DNA of 64,000 nt from a virus. The stretch covers positions 16,292 to 80,291 of IMG/VR virus record IMGVR_UViG_3300031576_000026. One strand, written 5' to 3'. Position numbers and translations under genes: made by a program. How positions within the stretch are numbered: the stretch's first letter is position 1; each line of letters begins with the position of its first letter. Below the pieces are notes generated by a model. That model saw only the letters and a program-made list of their open reading frames with translations. It had not been told where the DNA came from and did no database searches. This document shows positions 8,695-17,855 of this stretch, piece after piece.

Positions 8695-9162
8695 ATGTCA
8701 TCCTACTATGGAAAACAAGAATTGGTAATGGGATCACAGCTTAAGGTTCAATCCCTATCTCTACACTTTTTCATTGATGGTGATGCGGTTGCGGCTAACG
8801 TAAAGCATCGACCTGATGAACCTGCGGTTCTGTTTCTTAAAACAGAGGGTGTAGATGATGTAACTAGCTCTACCGGAGCACTTGATTCTGGTGAAGCTTC
8901 TCCGACTTTTACAGCACCAAGTAATGCTATGGGCAAATTTGGCTGTCTTATTAAAGTTGGTGAAAAAATTAAAAGGGTAGTCTCTGCTATGGCAGTGAGA
9001 CAAGATTCACCTGAGGTGGTATCTTGCACTCTTGCTAATAGTACTGGCTTATCAGCAAATGGCGATAAAATCGTACTAAATGTTGATAGTGCTGCAGATC
9101 TTGCTGCTGGAGATTATCGTGGCGCAATTGAAATCCACTATGTTGTGGATGAACAAGCTTAA
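8695..9162 (+). CDS. Probable capsid decoration/cement protein
   Basis: A 155-residue beta-rich protein with a start site behind TTGAGGATAA. It has balanced acidic surface character and no enzyme motif. It lies 12 bases upstream of the major capsid gene in a shared transcription unit. Position and size fit a head decoration protein. Codon choice in this pair is less AT-extreme than in flanking genes, as expected for highly expressed virion genes. Assignment is by context. Confidence 0.5.
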   Translation: MSSYYGKQELVMGSQLKVQSLSLHFFIDGDAVAANVKHRPDEPAVLFLKTEGVDDVTSSTGALDSGEASPTFTAPSNAMGKFGCLIKVGEKIKRVVSAMAVRQDSPEVVSCTLANSTGLSANGDKIVLNVDSAADLAAGDYRGAIEIHYVVDEQA

Positions 9163-9174
9163 TGAGGGATTAAT

Positions 9175-10413
9175 ATGAGTGCTTCAAATCAATTATCTAC
9201 TCTTAACGGATTTTTTAAGGAAGCCTATGCAGATAAGCTTGGCGAACTTATTCCCGATGGAGTAAAACTTCTTAATAAAATTAAATTCATGTCTAAGGAT
9301 AAACAACCTGGTAATCTTTATCACCAGCCTGTTATTCTTGGAATGGAGCATGGTGTTACATTTGCTTCTTCAGACGAAGATGCATTTAATCTTAATGCTC
9401 CAGTGGCTGGCGTTATCAAAGATGCTCAAATCAAGGGTAATCCTATTCTAATGCGATCACTTCTTGGTTATGTATCTGCGAGCCGTGCAGCTCTTGGTGG
9501 ACAAAAAGCATTTATGGATGCTACTAAGTATTTAGTGGCTAACATGCTTCGATCAATGGCTAAAAAGCTTGAGATTGAATTGCTTTATGGTCAAGTTGGA
9601 TATGCTCGCATTTCAGCTGTGTCTGGTACTCTTTTGACAATTAAAACATCAGAGTGGGCACCCGGAATTTGGGCTGGTGCAGAAGGCATGCCAATTGAAA
9701 TTCGTAATTCAGCTGGAACGACTTCCAGGGGTGAATCTGTTGTTAAAAGTGTTGACATGGATGCTAGAACCGTTACTCTACAAACTGCGGTTCCTGGTAT
9801 TGATGTAACTCTTGGCGCAGAAGATATCATCTGGCATAAAGGGGCTTTCGGAAACGAATTTGCGGGAGTTCATAGAGTTCTCTCTATTTCTTCTGGAACG
9901 CTCTTTAATATCGATGTCGGGGCATTTAACCTCTTTAAGGGCAATGAGTTTAGTGCTGGTAGTGCTGCTCTCAGCTTTACCAAACTCAATCTCGCTGCTG
10001 CACGAGCGGTTGAAAAGGGTCTCGATAATCGAGTAGTTGCCTATGTTAATCCACGAGCTTGGGCAAATATGCTTTCAGATCAAGCTGCTCTTCGCAAGTA
10101 TGATCAAAGCTATAGTTCTAAAAAGGCAGAGAATGGTTCAGAATCTCTTCTTTTCCACTCACAAAATGGGGAAATTGAGATCGTGCCAAGTATCTACGTA
10201 AAAGAAGGTTACGCATATCTTCTTGATGAACAAGCTTGGTCAAGAGTCGGTTCTACCGATATGACCTTTAAGCGTCCAGGACAAGGTGAGGAATTCTTTA
10301 GGGATCTAGAGAATTCAGCTGCTTATGAGCTTCGTCTTTATTCAGACCAGGCTCTATTCTGTTACGCACCAGGTCGAAATACTCTTATCAAAGATATTGT
10401 TAACGTAACATAA
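9175..10413 (+). CDS. Major capsid protein (HK97 fold)
   Basis: A 412-residue protein with the layout of podoviral major capsid proteins. The N-terminal arm and E-loop region occupy roughly 1-100, then comes a long spine-like helix (about 105-140, KAFMDATKYLVANMLRSMAKKLE). A beta-rich insertion follows at about 142-222, then the A-domain with ARAVEKGLDNRVVAYVNPRAWANML and a C-terminal strand set. GAGGGATTA precedes the ATG. It is followed by a strong terminator, and its codons favour CTT and GCT, suggesting heavy expression. Confidence 0.85.
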   Translation: MSASNQLSTLNGFFKEAYADKLGELIPDGVKLLNKIKFMSKDKQPGNLYHQPVILGMEHGVTFASSDEDAFNLNAPVAGVIKDAQIKGNPILMRSLLGYVSASRAALGGQKAFMDATKYLVANMLRSMAKKLEIELLYGQVGYARISAVSGTLLTIKTSEWAPGIWAGAEGMPIEIRNSAGTTSRGESVVKSVDMDARTVTLQTAVPGIDVTLGAEDIIWHKGAFGNEFAGVHRVLSISSGTLFNIDVGAFNLFKGNEFSAGSAALSFTKLNLAAARAVEKGLDNRVVAYVNPRAWANMLSDQAALRKYDQSYSSKKAENGSESLLFHSQNGEIEIVPSIYVKEGYAYLLDEQAWSRVGSTDMTFKRPGQGEEFFRDLENSAAYELRLYSDQALFCYAPGRNTLIKDIVNVT

Positions 10414-10448
10414 TTAATAATATCATATAATTAAAAGTCTATTATATA

Positions 10449-10477
10449 GAGGGAGCCTAAAAACTCCCTCTTTCTTT
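10449..10477 (+). terminator. Rho-independent terminator after major capsid gene
   Basis: GAGGGAG (10449-10455) and CTCCCTC (10464-10470) form a 7-bp GC-rich stem with loop CCTAAAAA, followed by TTTCTTT. It lies 35 bases after the capsid stop and separates the capsid unit from the fibre genes. Confidence 0.85.
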
Positions 10478-10497
10478 ATCTAGACATTCTTCTTTAC

Positions 10498-10515
10498 ATT
10501 TAACAACTATTAATG
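10498..10515 (+). promoter_or_regulatory. Candidate phage late promoter, copy 3
   Basis: ATTTAACAACTATTAATG lies just after the capsid terminator and 30 bases before the next gene. A promoter is needed exactly here to transcribe past the terminator, which strengthens the promoter reading of this repeated motif. Confidence 0.6.
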
Positions 10516-10545
10516 TAATTATAATAACCACTATTTTCGATTTAT

Positions 10546-11034
10546 ATGGCTGTAACCGTTACGATTAGAGGAACCCCGATCCCCTTTCCTACTTCAGGAG
10601 AATCACCTAATTGGGCGGAAGCTGTAACAGAATTTGCTCAGGCCGTCGAGGATGCTCTTATAACGCTTGGATTAGGCATCGGGGATATAACCCCTCAAAT
10701 ATATAACATCGATGCTTTTAATGGCAATGTTATCCCTCAGGATGTGCAGAATCTAGCATTTTCAAATACTTTAGTACGTTCTAGTGTTATTAGATATGCC
10801 GTGACTAGAACAAGTTCCACCGAAACAGCCATTGAGGCCGGTCTTATATTAATAGCATATAATCCAAGTCTATCGGTTGGTAATAAATGGTATATAACCA
10901 CACAGAAAGTGGGGGATGGTAAAATATCATTTTCTATAACAGATGCTGGTCAAATTCAATTCACAACTACGGCATTGGGTGGTATCAATTATAGTGGTGA
11001 AATTAGTTTTGCTGCTGTGAGTTTATTACAATAA
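10546..11034 (+). CDS. Fibre-associated virion protein
   Basis: A 162-residue protein with the layout of a common small phage fibre-region protein: IPFPTSGESPNWAEAVTEF near the start, a helix over AVEDAL, then a beta-rich domain with VRSSVIRYAVTRT. Such proteins sit next to tail fibre genes in podoviruses and siphoviruses. The next gene starts two bases after its stop. Confidence 0.6.
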   Translation: MAVTVTIRGTPIPFPTSGESPNWAEAVTEFAQAVEDALITLGLGIGDITPQIYNIDAFNGNVIPQDVQNLAFSNTLVRSSVIRYAVTRTSSTETAIEAGLILIAYNPSLSVGNKWYITTQKVGDGKISFSITDAGQIQFTTTALGGINYSGEISFAAVSLLQ

Positions 11035-11035
11035 A

Positions 11036-12796
11036 ATGGCTAATAATATCTTCGAATTTTTAAATGGATTAAGGATTAAACCAGTCTCTTCTTCATCATC
11101 TTCAAGAGAAGGAGAATTTGAATTATTATCCACAGATAATAAACTTAGAATATTCGCTGGTGCTTCTAATAGAGCGGTTGTCACAGAAGATCAAACTCAA
11201 ACCTTAACTAATAAAACCCTAAGTGGTTCTTTAAATACCTTCTCAAATCTACCCTCATCTGCTTTCAATATTGATTCCGATATTAACTGGAATCAATTTA
11301 GCATAACTAATTTTAGAAGACTTGAATTTTTTGATCCAGCTGCCGTTATTGTTGGTTCTAATAAATTATATGTGAAAAGTGGCAATCTTTTTTACAATGA
11401 TGGTAGTGGAAATCAAATACAACTAACAATTAGCGGTATTGTTAATGCTAGTGAATCTATTACAGGATTAAGCCCAGATGATACTGTAGTTTTTAATGAT
11501 GCTGATAATACACTCTCTTTTAATGCAGATGGTGGGTCTGATAATATGGTGCTTCAAGCATCAGAATATCAAGCTTTTTCGAAATACACATTTGGTATAG
11601 CCGGAACTCCCAATTTAGATTTTTCGAGTAGTCAATTCAATTTTAATAATGGTGGAACTGGTAATGGTAATCTGAAAGCTGGAACTTATACTGGCACAGC
11701 CAGTATAAATGTTTTAGATATAACCGGAACAGCAGGAGGAGATGCAGTACAACTTATTGGAAGATTGACAACTTCTACTACTACAGATGGTCTAATTATT
11801 AGATCTAATACAGGAGCTGTTAGTAATAGAGTTGCGACTTCAGGTTCTGATACAAATGCAGGAGCAGCAATTAGATTAGTTCCGGATGGAGTTGCGACTA
11901 ATGGTGGAAGTATAGATTATTTTGCTCATTCTACATCAAATTCCATTGATAAAAATAAGCATAGATTCTTTATAAGAACTGGAGTTGGTACTTCTACAGA
12001 AGCTGTTAGAATTAGTAGTGTTGGATTAACTATAAATCCGGGCGCAGGTGGACCACGCTTTAGTGATGATGGTTTCGGTCGATTAGTTATTGAAACACCG
12101 TCTGAACCTGATGGTAGAGTTAGATTAGGACCAGCTGGTGGTGTCAATATATCAAATTCCGCTGGTGCTTTAGAAGTAACACCCGGAAGCGGAATAATAG
12201 GAATAATAGTTGCATCTGGTAGTGTTAGATTGGGATCGGTGTTTAGTGGTGTTAGTTTATCAAATTCCGCTGGTGCTTTAGAAGTAGCCGTTTTAAGTGG
12301 TGCAGTCGGATTAAAAGTAGTTGGAGGGGTTGAATCTCAGTTAGATGGAAGTATAAGATTAGGGGGAAGTGCGGCTCCTACCACATTTCTTGTTAAACAT
12401 CCTTCATCTACTGTCCCTGTTGTAAATGTGTCAGATGGAGCATCCTCTAGTAGAAGTATCGTTGTTGGTCCATTGGATAGTGAGTTATTTAGTAGTCTTA
12501 GAATTATTAGGGGAAGAATTAGTAAAACTGGCACTCTTTTATCTGGAGAAGGATTTACTGCCTCTCAACCAGGAGCAATAAATGGATTAGTGAGGGCCGA
12601 TTTTACAACAGTATTTTCAGCTACTCCTACTGTTGTTGCTTCAGTTGAATTAGTTCTTGAAAATACGGGGGCTCATTTTTCATGTACGCACACTTTAAGC
12701 ACGGGTGGAGTAGAATTTGATATTGTTGATGATACGGGGAGCCGGGACACCACAAACGTTCAAGCGCTTAATTTTATTGCAATTGGACCGAGGTAA
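11036..12796 (+). CDS. Tail fibre protein
   Basis: A 586-residue, Ser/Gly/Asn-rich beta protein. The N-terminus contains TLTNKTLSG, a motif frequent near the start of phage fibre shafts. Residues about 355-440 hold tandem strands: VRLGPAGGVNISNSAGALEV, then VRLGSVFSGVSLSNSAGALEV, then a third degenerate copy. The last 100 residues form a compact beta domain likely to be the receptor-facing tip. It is the first of several fibre genes in this stretch. Confidence 0.75.
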   Translation: MANNIFEFLNGLRIKPVSSSSSSREGEFELLSTDNKLRIFAGASNRAVVTEDQTQTLTNKTLSGSLNTFSNLPSSAFNIDSDINWNQFSITNFRRLEFFDPAAVIVGSNKLYVKSGNLFYNDGSGNQIQLTISGIVNASESITGLSPDDTVVFNDADNTLSFNADGGSDNMVLQASEYQAFSKYTFGIAGTPNLDFSSSQFNFNNGGTGNGNLKAGTYTGTASINVLDITGTAGGDAVQLIGRLTTSTTTDGLIIRSNTGAVSNRVATSGSDTNAGAAIRLVPDGVATNGGSIDYFAHSTSNSIDKNKHRFFIRTGVGTSTEAVRISSVGLTINPGAGGPRFSDDGFGRLVIETPSEPDGRVRLGPAGGVNISNSAGALEVTPGSGIIGIIVASGSVRLGSVFSGVSLSNSAGALEVAVLSGAVGLKVVGGVESQLDGSIRLGGSAAPTTFLVKHPSSTVPVVNVSDGASSSRSIVVGPLDSELFSSLRIIRGRISKTGTLLSGEGFTASQPGAINGLVRADFTTVFSATPTVVASVELVLENTGAHFSCTHTLSTGGVEFDIVDDTGSRDTTNVQALNFIAIGPR

Positions 12797-12801
12797 TTCA
12801 T

Positions 12802-12987
12802 ATGGCTAAATTAAGTTCTAAAGCAAAAAAATGGATAAGTGATAAGATAAGTAAACTGGCTCATGAAGGTTATAAAGATCCCAATCAACGTTCAGCCATT
12901 GCTTATAGCATGGCGCGTAAGAAGAAATATGATGTTCCAGAATCACCTTCAAAATTCAAAAAAATTCGTAAAATGATGAAAAAATAA
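12802..12987 (+). CDS. Small basic phage protein (AIAYSMARKKK type)
   Basis: A 61-residue Lys-rich protein. The centre, EGYKDPNQRSAIAYSMARKK, matches a small protein type widespread in phage structural regions, with a Q-x-AIA-S-AR helix followed by basic residues. Function unknown to me. Its stop overlaps the start of the next gene. Confidence 0.6.
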   Translation: MAKLSSKAKKWISDKISKLAHEGYKDPNQRSAIAYSMARKKKYDVPESPSKFKKIRKMMKK

Positions 12988-13406
12988 TGCAAAGACAAAT
13001 TACACATTTAGATAGTGATCAAATAAATAAAAGAATTTTTGATGAATCACAAGATGCTAATCGTGTGGTTATAGTGGGTGGTGTAGACTTTAATTTTGAA
13101 CATAAAGATCCTAAAGTTATTACTATAAAAGAACCCATCATTATTAGAGAAACAGAAATTAGAGAAATAGAAAAACCTATTATTATAAAAGAATTCGAAT
13201 TAAAGGAAATACATATACCAGTTATTGTGAAGGAATTAGAAATTAAGGAAGTTGAAAGAATTGTTTATAAAGATTCACCAAAAGATATACATTATGTAGA
13301 TAAAATAGTTAAAGAATTTCATACACCTAAAGCATTGCAGTATCTATTACTTTTACAGGGATTATTGATTGTTGGTTTACTAACAACTTTATTTATAAAG
13401 AGTTAA
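12987..13406 (+). CDS. Repeat-rich protein with C-terminal membrane segment
   Basis: A 139-residue protein. The N-terminus has RIFDESQDANRVVIVGG, resembling the N-terminus of the next protein. Residues about 45-100 are an imperfect 10-13-residue repeat alternating Ile/Val/Pro strands with charged pairs (IKEPIIIRETEIREIEKPI and so on). A single transmembrane segment near the C-terminus (YLLLLQGLLIVGLLTTLFI) ends the protein. The pattern suggests a rigid rod with a membrane anchor. The function is unknown. Confidence 0.55.
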   Translation: MQRQITHLDSDQINKRIFDESQDANRVVIVGGVDFNFEHKDPKVITIKEPIIIRETEIREIEKPIIIKEFELKEIHIPVIVKELEIKEVERIVYKDSPKDIHYVDKIVKEFHTPKALQYLLLLQGLLIVGLLTTLFIKS

Positions 13407-13425
13407 GCCAAAAGGATTATAAATT

Positions 13426-14448
13426 ATGGCAACTACATTAGATTTTAGCCAGGTTCTACAAAGAGCTTTTGATGAATCAGCCCAGGCTCTTAAAGTTACA
13501 GTAAGTGGGGCTGTATTAGAGGTTAATCTAGATAATACCGATGATGATGTTTTAGTTTATGGGTTTGATGGAGTAGCGAATAAAAAGATTAAAACCGATG
13601 CAGCTGGAGAATTACAAATTGACGTATTATCTTCAGCACTTCCAGCAGGAGCAGCCACTGAAGCCACATTAGTTGGTATAGCAGTTGGGATTGGCTCTAT
13701 TGATTCAGATATAGATGTCTCTCTTTCTTCAAGAGCTAGTGAATTAACACTTTCATCCATAAACACCAAATTAACCGATGCTTCTCAAAAGACTCAAATC
13801 GTTGATGGTGTTGGTAGCGTTATTGGAAGTACATCCAACGCTTTAGATGTTAATATTAAATCTAGTGCTATAACATTAGAAGTTAATCTAGATAATGCTA
13901 ATGACGATGTTTTAATTTATGGATTTGATGGTGCGGTTAATAGGGCTATAAAAACTGATGCTGCTGGTGAATTACAAATAGATGTTCTATCTTCGGCACT
14001 ACCCGCTGGTGCTGCAACAGAAGCTACCTTATCCTCAATTAATGGTAAATTAAATTCTTTAGGCCAAAAAGTAATGACTGCATCTGTTCCAGTGGTTATT
14101 GCTTCTGATCAATCTACAGTTAAGCAAAGTCAAACTGGTAGAAGTGTTGTAACTACTACAAGAAATGATTACAGTTCTTCTAGTGTAACCACGGCAGCTT
14201 GGAGTCAATTAATTGCTTCTACAGCAGCTGATATTCATGAAATTGAAATTTTTGATAGTTCGGGTCAAACTTTAGAATTAGGAACTGGGGCAGCAGCCGC
14301 TGAAACAAGGTTACTTCTAGTGTTTCCAGGGGGAAATGGTCGTGTTCAATCTTTTGTTGTTTCAGGAACCAGGATTTCTATTAGAGCAGTTTCTGCTAAT
14401 GCCACAGTGGGCGAGAGTTCAATCAACTATTATGGAGCTGGAATCTAA
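13426..14448 (+). CDS. Fibre or appendage protein with two long internal repeats
   Basis: A 340-residue protein. Two copies of a segment of about 53 residues occur, near 28-80 and 146-200. Each runs from LEVNLDN through DDVL-YGFDG, IKTDAAGELQIDV and LSSALPAGAATEATL. The C-terminal 110 residues form a beta domain with a VVTTTRNDYSS start, resembling C-terminal modules of small virion proteins. The N-terminal FSQVLQRAFDESAQALKV resembles the preceding protein's start. Confidence 0.65.
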   Translation: MATTLDFSQVLQRAFDESAQALKVTVSGAVLEVNLDNTDDDVLVYGFDGVANKKIKTDAAGELQIDVLSSALPAGAATEATLVGIAVGIGSIDSDIDVSLSSRASELTLSSINTKLTDASQKTQIVDGVGSVIGSTSNALDVNIKSSAITLEVNLDNANDDVLIYGFDGAVNRAIKTDAAGELQIDVLSSALPAGAATEATLSSINGKLNSLGQKVMTASVPVVIASDQSTVKQSQTGRSVVTTTRNDYSSSSVTTAAWSQLIASTAADIHEIEIFDSSGQTLELGTGAAAAETRLLLVFPGGNGRVQSFVVSGTRISIRAVSANATVGESSINYYGAGI

Positions 14449-14463
14449 TTAACTATTATATAC

Positions 14464-14481
14464 TGTCTAATTAAATAGACA
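14464..14481 (+). promoter_or_regulatory. Hairpin before fibre gene
   Basis: TGTCTA and TAGACA form a 6-bp perfect stem with loop ATTAAA in the 49-base spacer between two fibre genes. The sequence just before it, TTAACTATTATATACTG, looks like a degenerate version of the TTTAACAACTAT motif. No T-run follows, so termination is unlikely. Confidence 0.3.
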
Positions 14482-14497
14482 CTTAATTGGGATAATC

Positions 14498-16297
14498 ATG
14501 TCATCACCTTTTATATGGAATGGAAATTTTGCTAAATCATTAAAACAAAGATTAAATCTTAATGATAAAGCATATATTCTTCCGGAAACTACTGATCCTA
14601 CCGTATCAGCAACCGATGCACCTAGAAGTTCACTTGTTTTACAAGATACGGGCTCTGGTGGTAAATTATTCATAAAACAAGATACAGGTTCTTCTACTAA
14701 CTGGAATCAGTTATTAGATTCATCAGCTAGTGATGCTTTATATCTTCGTTTAAATGGATCTAATTCAATAACTTCTTTTATTGATTATACCCAAACTGCT
14801 ACACCAGCTAGTCCTGCAGCGTCCCACAATCGATACTATTTTAAGAGTAACAATCGTCCAGCTACTTTAGATAGCACGGGCCAAGAAGTTTTTCAAGTTT
14901 GGCAAAATACTGCTTTTAGTACATTTATTGGAACTGCAGCAACTACTACAACAGCAGTTGCAAATACGGCTGCCGGTTTTGATGCTGGACTTTCCCTAAC
15001 TACAGGAGCTGTAAATGCTTTATTTGGGACGAATGCAGGAAAAGCATTAACAACAGGATCTGCAAATGCTTATTTTGGAGTAGCAGCAGGAGAATTTACT
15101 ACAACAGGAGGGAACAATACATGTGTTGGAAGGAGTGCTGGAAATTCCCTTACTACGGCGGGGGATTGTACTTATGTTGGATCAGAAGCAGGAAAACTCG
15201 CTACAATAGGAACGAGAAATACATGTATTGGAATGAAAGCTGGAACTTCCCTTGTTACTGCGGAAGATTGTACTTATGTTGGCGGTTTTGCGGGTATATT
15301 CGCTACGGGAAGTCATAATACTGTTGTAGGATCATTAGCTTTTAATGGTCTTGCATCTACTGGCAGTTTTAACACAGCTATTGGTCGTGCTGCTATGAGC
15401 ACTGGCACTATAACAGGAACTCAAAATACTGCACTTGGGTACAACGCACTTCTGGAACTAACTACAGGAATTCAAAATACAGCTTGTGGTGCAGCAGCTT
15501 TACGTCAAGTTACGACTGGAAGCAACAATTCTGCTCTTGGTTTAGCTGCTGGTGTAAATGTGACCACAGGTAGCGATAACATCTTTCTTGGAGCTAACAA
15601 CCTTTCAGGTTCAGCTGTAACAGCTTCAAATGAATGGGTTGTTGGTAGTCAACTTAATCCAATTAATAATGCATATTTTGGTCGTGGATTTTCGTCTCCA
15701 ACTTTAGCTGACTTTACCATGGGAGTTGCTGGGGCAACAGGAACTGATATCTCGGCTAATGCTTCAGGCTTCAAAATAGCTGGCGCAAGAGGAACAGGAA
15801 CTGGCGCTGGTGGGCACATCTTTTTTCAGACTGCTCCTGCGGGTGCTACGGGATCTACACAAAATGCCCTTGTTAGCCGATGGGAGATCGAAGATGTTAG
15901 CGGACATCTTTTAGCTTCTACGGACAATGTCTCAGACATTGGCGGAGTTACCAGGCCAAGAGATTTATTTTTAGGACGGCATTTTTCTTTCGAAGGGAAA
16001 TTAAAAGGCCATAGAACTGCAGTAGCGGATGCAAATTATACTACAGTTGAAGGAGACTATATTGTTGCCTTTTCCTCTCTAACTCTTCCTAGGACTGTTA
16101 ACTTAGTTGCAGCTGCAACAGCGGGTAGTGGCACAGTTCTTTACATAAAAGACGAAGCTGGAACTGCAGGAACAAACAACATCACAGTTGATCCAGCAGG
16201 TGCAGAAACCGTAGACGGATCTACTACGATTCTTATTAGTGCAAATTTTGGAGTTGCAAGACTTTACTCAAATGGAGCTAATTGGTTTACTTTTTAA
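14498..16297 (+). CDS. Tail fibre with YadA-head-like repeats
   Basis: A 599-residue fibre. Residues about 155-370 contain at least ten short repeats of the form N-t-x-[VIL]G-x-A-[GA] (for example NTCVGRSAGNSLTTAGD, NTAIGRAAMSTG, NTALGYNALLELTTG), the left-handed beta-roll pattern of trimeric YadA and Hep/Hag proteins. The C-terminal 100 residues form a small beta tip beginning HRTAVADANYTTVEGDYIV. A trimeric receptor-binding fibre is the natural reading. Confidence 0.8.
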   Translation: MSSPFIWNGNFAKSLKQRLNLNDKAYILPETTDPTVSATDAPRSSLVLQDTGSGGKLFIKQDTGSSTNWNQLLDSSASDALYLRLNGSNSITSFIDYTQTATPASPAASHNRYYFKSNNRPATLDSTGQEVFQVWQNTAFSTFIGTAATTTTAVANTAAGFDAGLSLTTGAVNALFGTNAGKALTTGSANAYFGVAAGEFTTTGGNNTCVGRSAGNSLTTAGDCTYVGSEAGKLATIGTRNTCIGMKAGTSLVTAEDCTYVGGFAGIFATGSHNTVVGSLAFNGLASTGSFNTAIGRAAMSTGTITGTQNTALGYNALLELTTGIQNTACGAAALRQVTTGSNNSALGLAAGVNVTTGSDNIFLGANNLSGSAVTASNEWVVGSQLNPINNAYFGRGFSSPTLADFTMGVAGATGTDISANASGFKIAGARGTGTGAGGHIFFQTAPAGATGSTQNALVSRWEIEDVSGHLLASTDNVSDIGGVTRPRDLFLGRHFSFEGKLKGHRTAVADANYTTVEGDYIVAFSSLTLPRTVNLVAAATAGSGTVLYIKDEAGTAGTNNITVDPAGAETVDGSTTILISANFGVARLYSNGANWFTF

Positions 16298-16306
16298 GGA
16301 CTAAAT

Positions 16307-17533
16307 ATGTCTGACGTCAATTTTAATTCAAGCACTAAAAAGGCAGCAGTCTCAGGGGATGCGGGATCTTTTACCGATCTTTCTTTGACAAGCTTTACAG
16401 ATTTTACACAAATTGCAACTCCGGCTAATCCCACTGCTCTGCATGATCGTCTCTACTTTAAAAGTGATGACAAACTTTATAAGAAAACAAGTGCTGGAGT
16501 AGAATCAGAAGTAGGGGGCGCAGGAACTCCTGCGGGGGCAGATACTCAAATACAGTTTAACGATGCTGGGGCTTTCGGTGGAGATGCTGATTTCATTTGG
16601 AATAAAACAACTAATCTGTTAACAATAACAGGCAGGACAACTATTTCAGCGGGTACTTTAGCTAGTGCTACTTCTGCACTTCGCGCAACAGGTACTTTAG
16701 ACACAACTGGATTTGAAGTGCTAATCGATTCTTCGGCTACTTCTTCTGGCTCTGCCGCATCTCAAGAGCAGTTCTCTGTGTTCGGATCAATGGGAGCTGG
16801 TCATACCGGCGCTGGGCTTTTAGTTGGTGTGTTTGGAGGGAATACCGCGCTTGGAACCGGCAATTTGTTGTCTCTTGCTGGCAATTTTGGCGGAGTATTC
16901 AGCGCTGAAGTGGGAGCACCCACGGGAGTAAGAGTAGGAGCCTTAGGAAAAGCAACGGGCTCATCTAAGAATTATGGTTTAATAGGATTTGGTCTTGGTG
17001 GGACAATAGAAACTGTTGGTGTTTATGGATCAGCTAATGCTTTTGCTGGGAATGGCGCTGGTGGGTATTTTATATTTGACACTGATGGCAATCCTGGAGT
17101 TCGTCCAAATACCACAGGTGCTTTAATAGCAAACAATAATACTGCTGCTTTTTCTATTTTTAAAGCTCAAGATAATGGGAGCACCATCTTTGAAATTAAA
17201 GACGGGGGTGACGTTGTCATTTCCAAAGCTAATGTTCTCGGATCATCTTCAACTAGTTTAACGGCAGACAATCAAGTAGTTTCTCCTGCGAACACAAGCT
17301 ATATTCGTCTTAGCTCTGATAATGCAGTTGCAACGAATCGAACTTTCACTTTATCTGCTGGAACAGCAGGGCAGCAACTCCTTTTAGAATGGACTGGAAC
17401 AAATGCTGCTGAACTCCTAGCAGACGCAAATACGAAACTCTCGGTTACATGGCTTCCGACAGAATTTGATACTTTGTCTTTAATTTATAATGGAGCCGCT
17501 TGGCTCGAAGTTGCTAGGAGTACAAATGCCTAA
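16307..17533 (+). CDS. Tail fibre protein
   Basis: A 408-residue Gly/Ser/Thr-rich beta protein. The first 65 residues (FTDFTQIATPANPTALHDRLYFKSDDKLY) closely resemble residues 90-125 of the preceding fibre, so the two share a shaft-entry module. A central glycine-rich region follows. The C-terminus, TADNQVVSPANTSYIRLSSD onward, is a compact domain often seen at the tips of fibre proteins. The stop overlaps the next start by eight bases. Confidence 0.7.
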   Translation: MSDVNFNSSTKKAAVSGDAGSFTDLSLTSFTDFTQIATPANPTALHDRLYFKSDDKLYKKTSAGVESEVGGAGTPAGADTQIQFNDAGAFGGDADFIWNKTTNLLTITGRTTISAGTLASATSALRATGTLDTTGFEVLIDSSATSSGSAASQEQFSVFGSMGAGHTGAGLLVGVFGGNTALGTGNLLSLAGNFGGVFSAEVGAPTGVRVGALGKATGSSKNYGLIGFGLGGTIETVGVYGSANAFAGNGAGGYFIFDTDGNPGVRPNTTGALIANNNTAAFSIFKAQDNGSTIFEIKDGGDVVISKANVLGSSSTSLTADNQVVSPANTSYIRLSSDNAVATNRTFTLSAGTAGQQLLLEWTGTNAAELLADANTKLSVTWLPTEFDTLSLIYNGAAWLEVARSTNA

Positions 17534-17744
17534 AAATTTAAAACGCATCCGTGAAATTAAATTAGTTCCGGATTCCTCGGGACTATCCTTTAGTCATATA
17601 CTAGTTGAATATGAATCTGGAGCATCAGAATATGCTGATGTTAGCATTTCAAAAAATTTAAAAGATGATCCCTCTGGACTGGATTTGACTAAAGCCCAAG
17701 ACGTGTTCAACTACGCTAAAGGGAAAGCTGAAGGTAATTTATAA
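17526..17744 (+). CDS. Hypothetical small protein
   Basis: A 72-residue protein starting at the ATG at 17526, chosen because TAGGAG lies five bases ahead and it gives only a short overlap with the fibre gene. Two beta strands (REIKLVPDSS, SHILVEYESGASEYADV) precede a C-terminal helix. It may be a fibre-associated chaperone or accessory by position; no family is recognised. Confidence 0.5.
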   Translation: MPKNLKRIREIKLVPDSSGLSFSHILVEYESGASEYADVSISKNLKDDPSGLDLTKAQDVFNYAKGKAEGNL

Positions 17745-17803
17745 CTTATTAGATTCTTTGAGAGATTCTATATATCATAGTGAGAATATTCTATAATATA
17801 TAA

Positions 17804-17821
17804 TTTAACAACTATATATAG
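17804..17821 (+). promoter_or_regulatory. Candidate phage late promoter, copy 4
   Basis: TTTAACAACTATATATAG in the 111-base spacer ahead of the fibre gene at 17856. The TATATAG end aligns with the ACTATAG end of copy 1 at the same distance from the core. Confidence 0.5.
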
Positions 17822-17855
17822 ATTTAATTCTTCTGTATAATTAAGGAGATAATCA

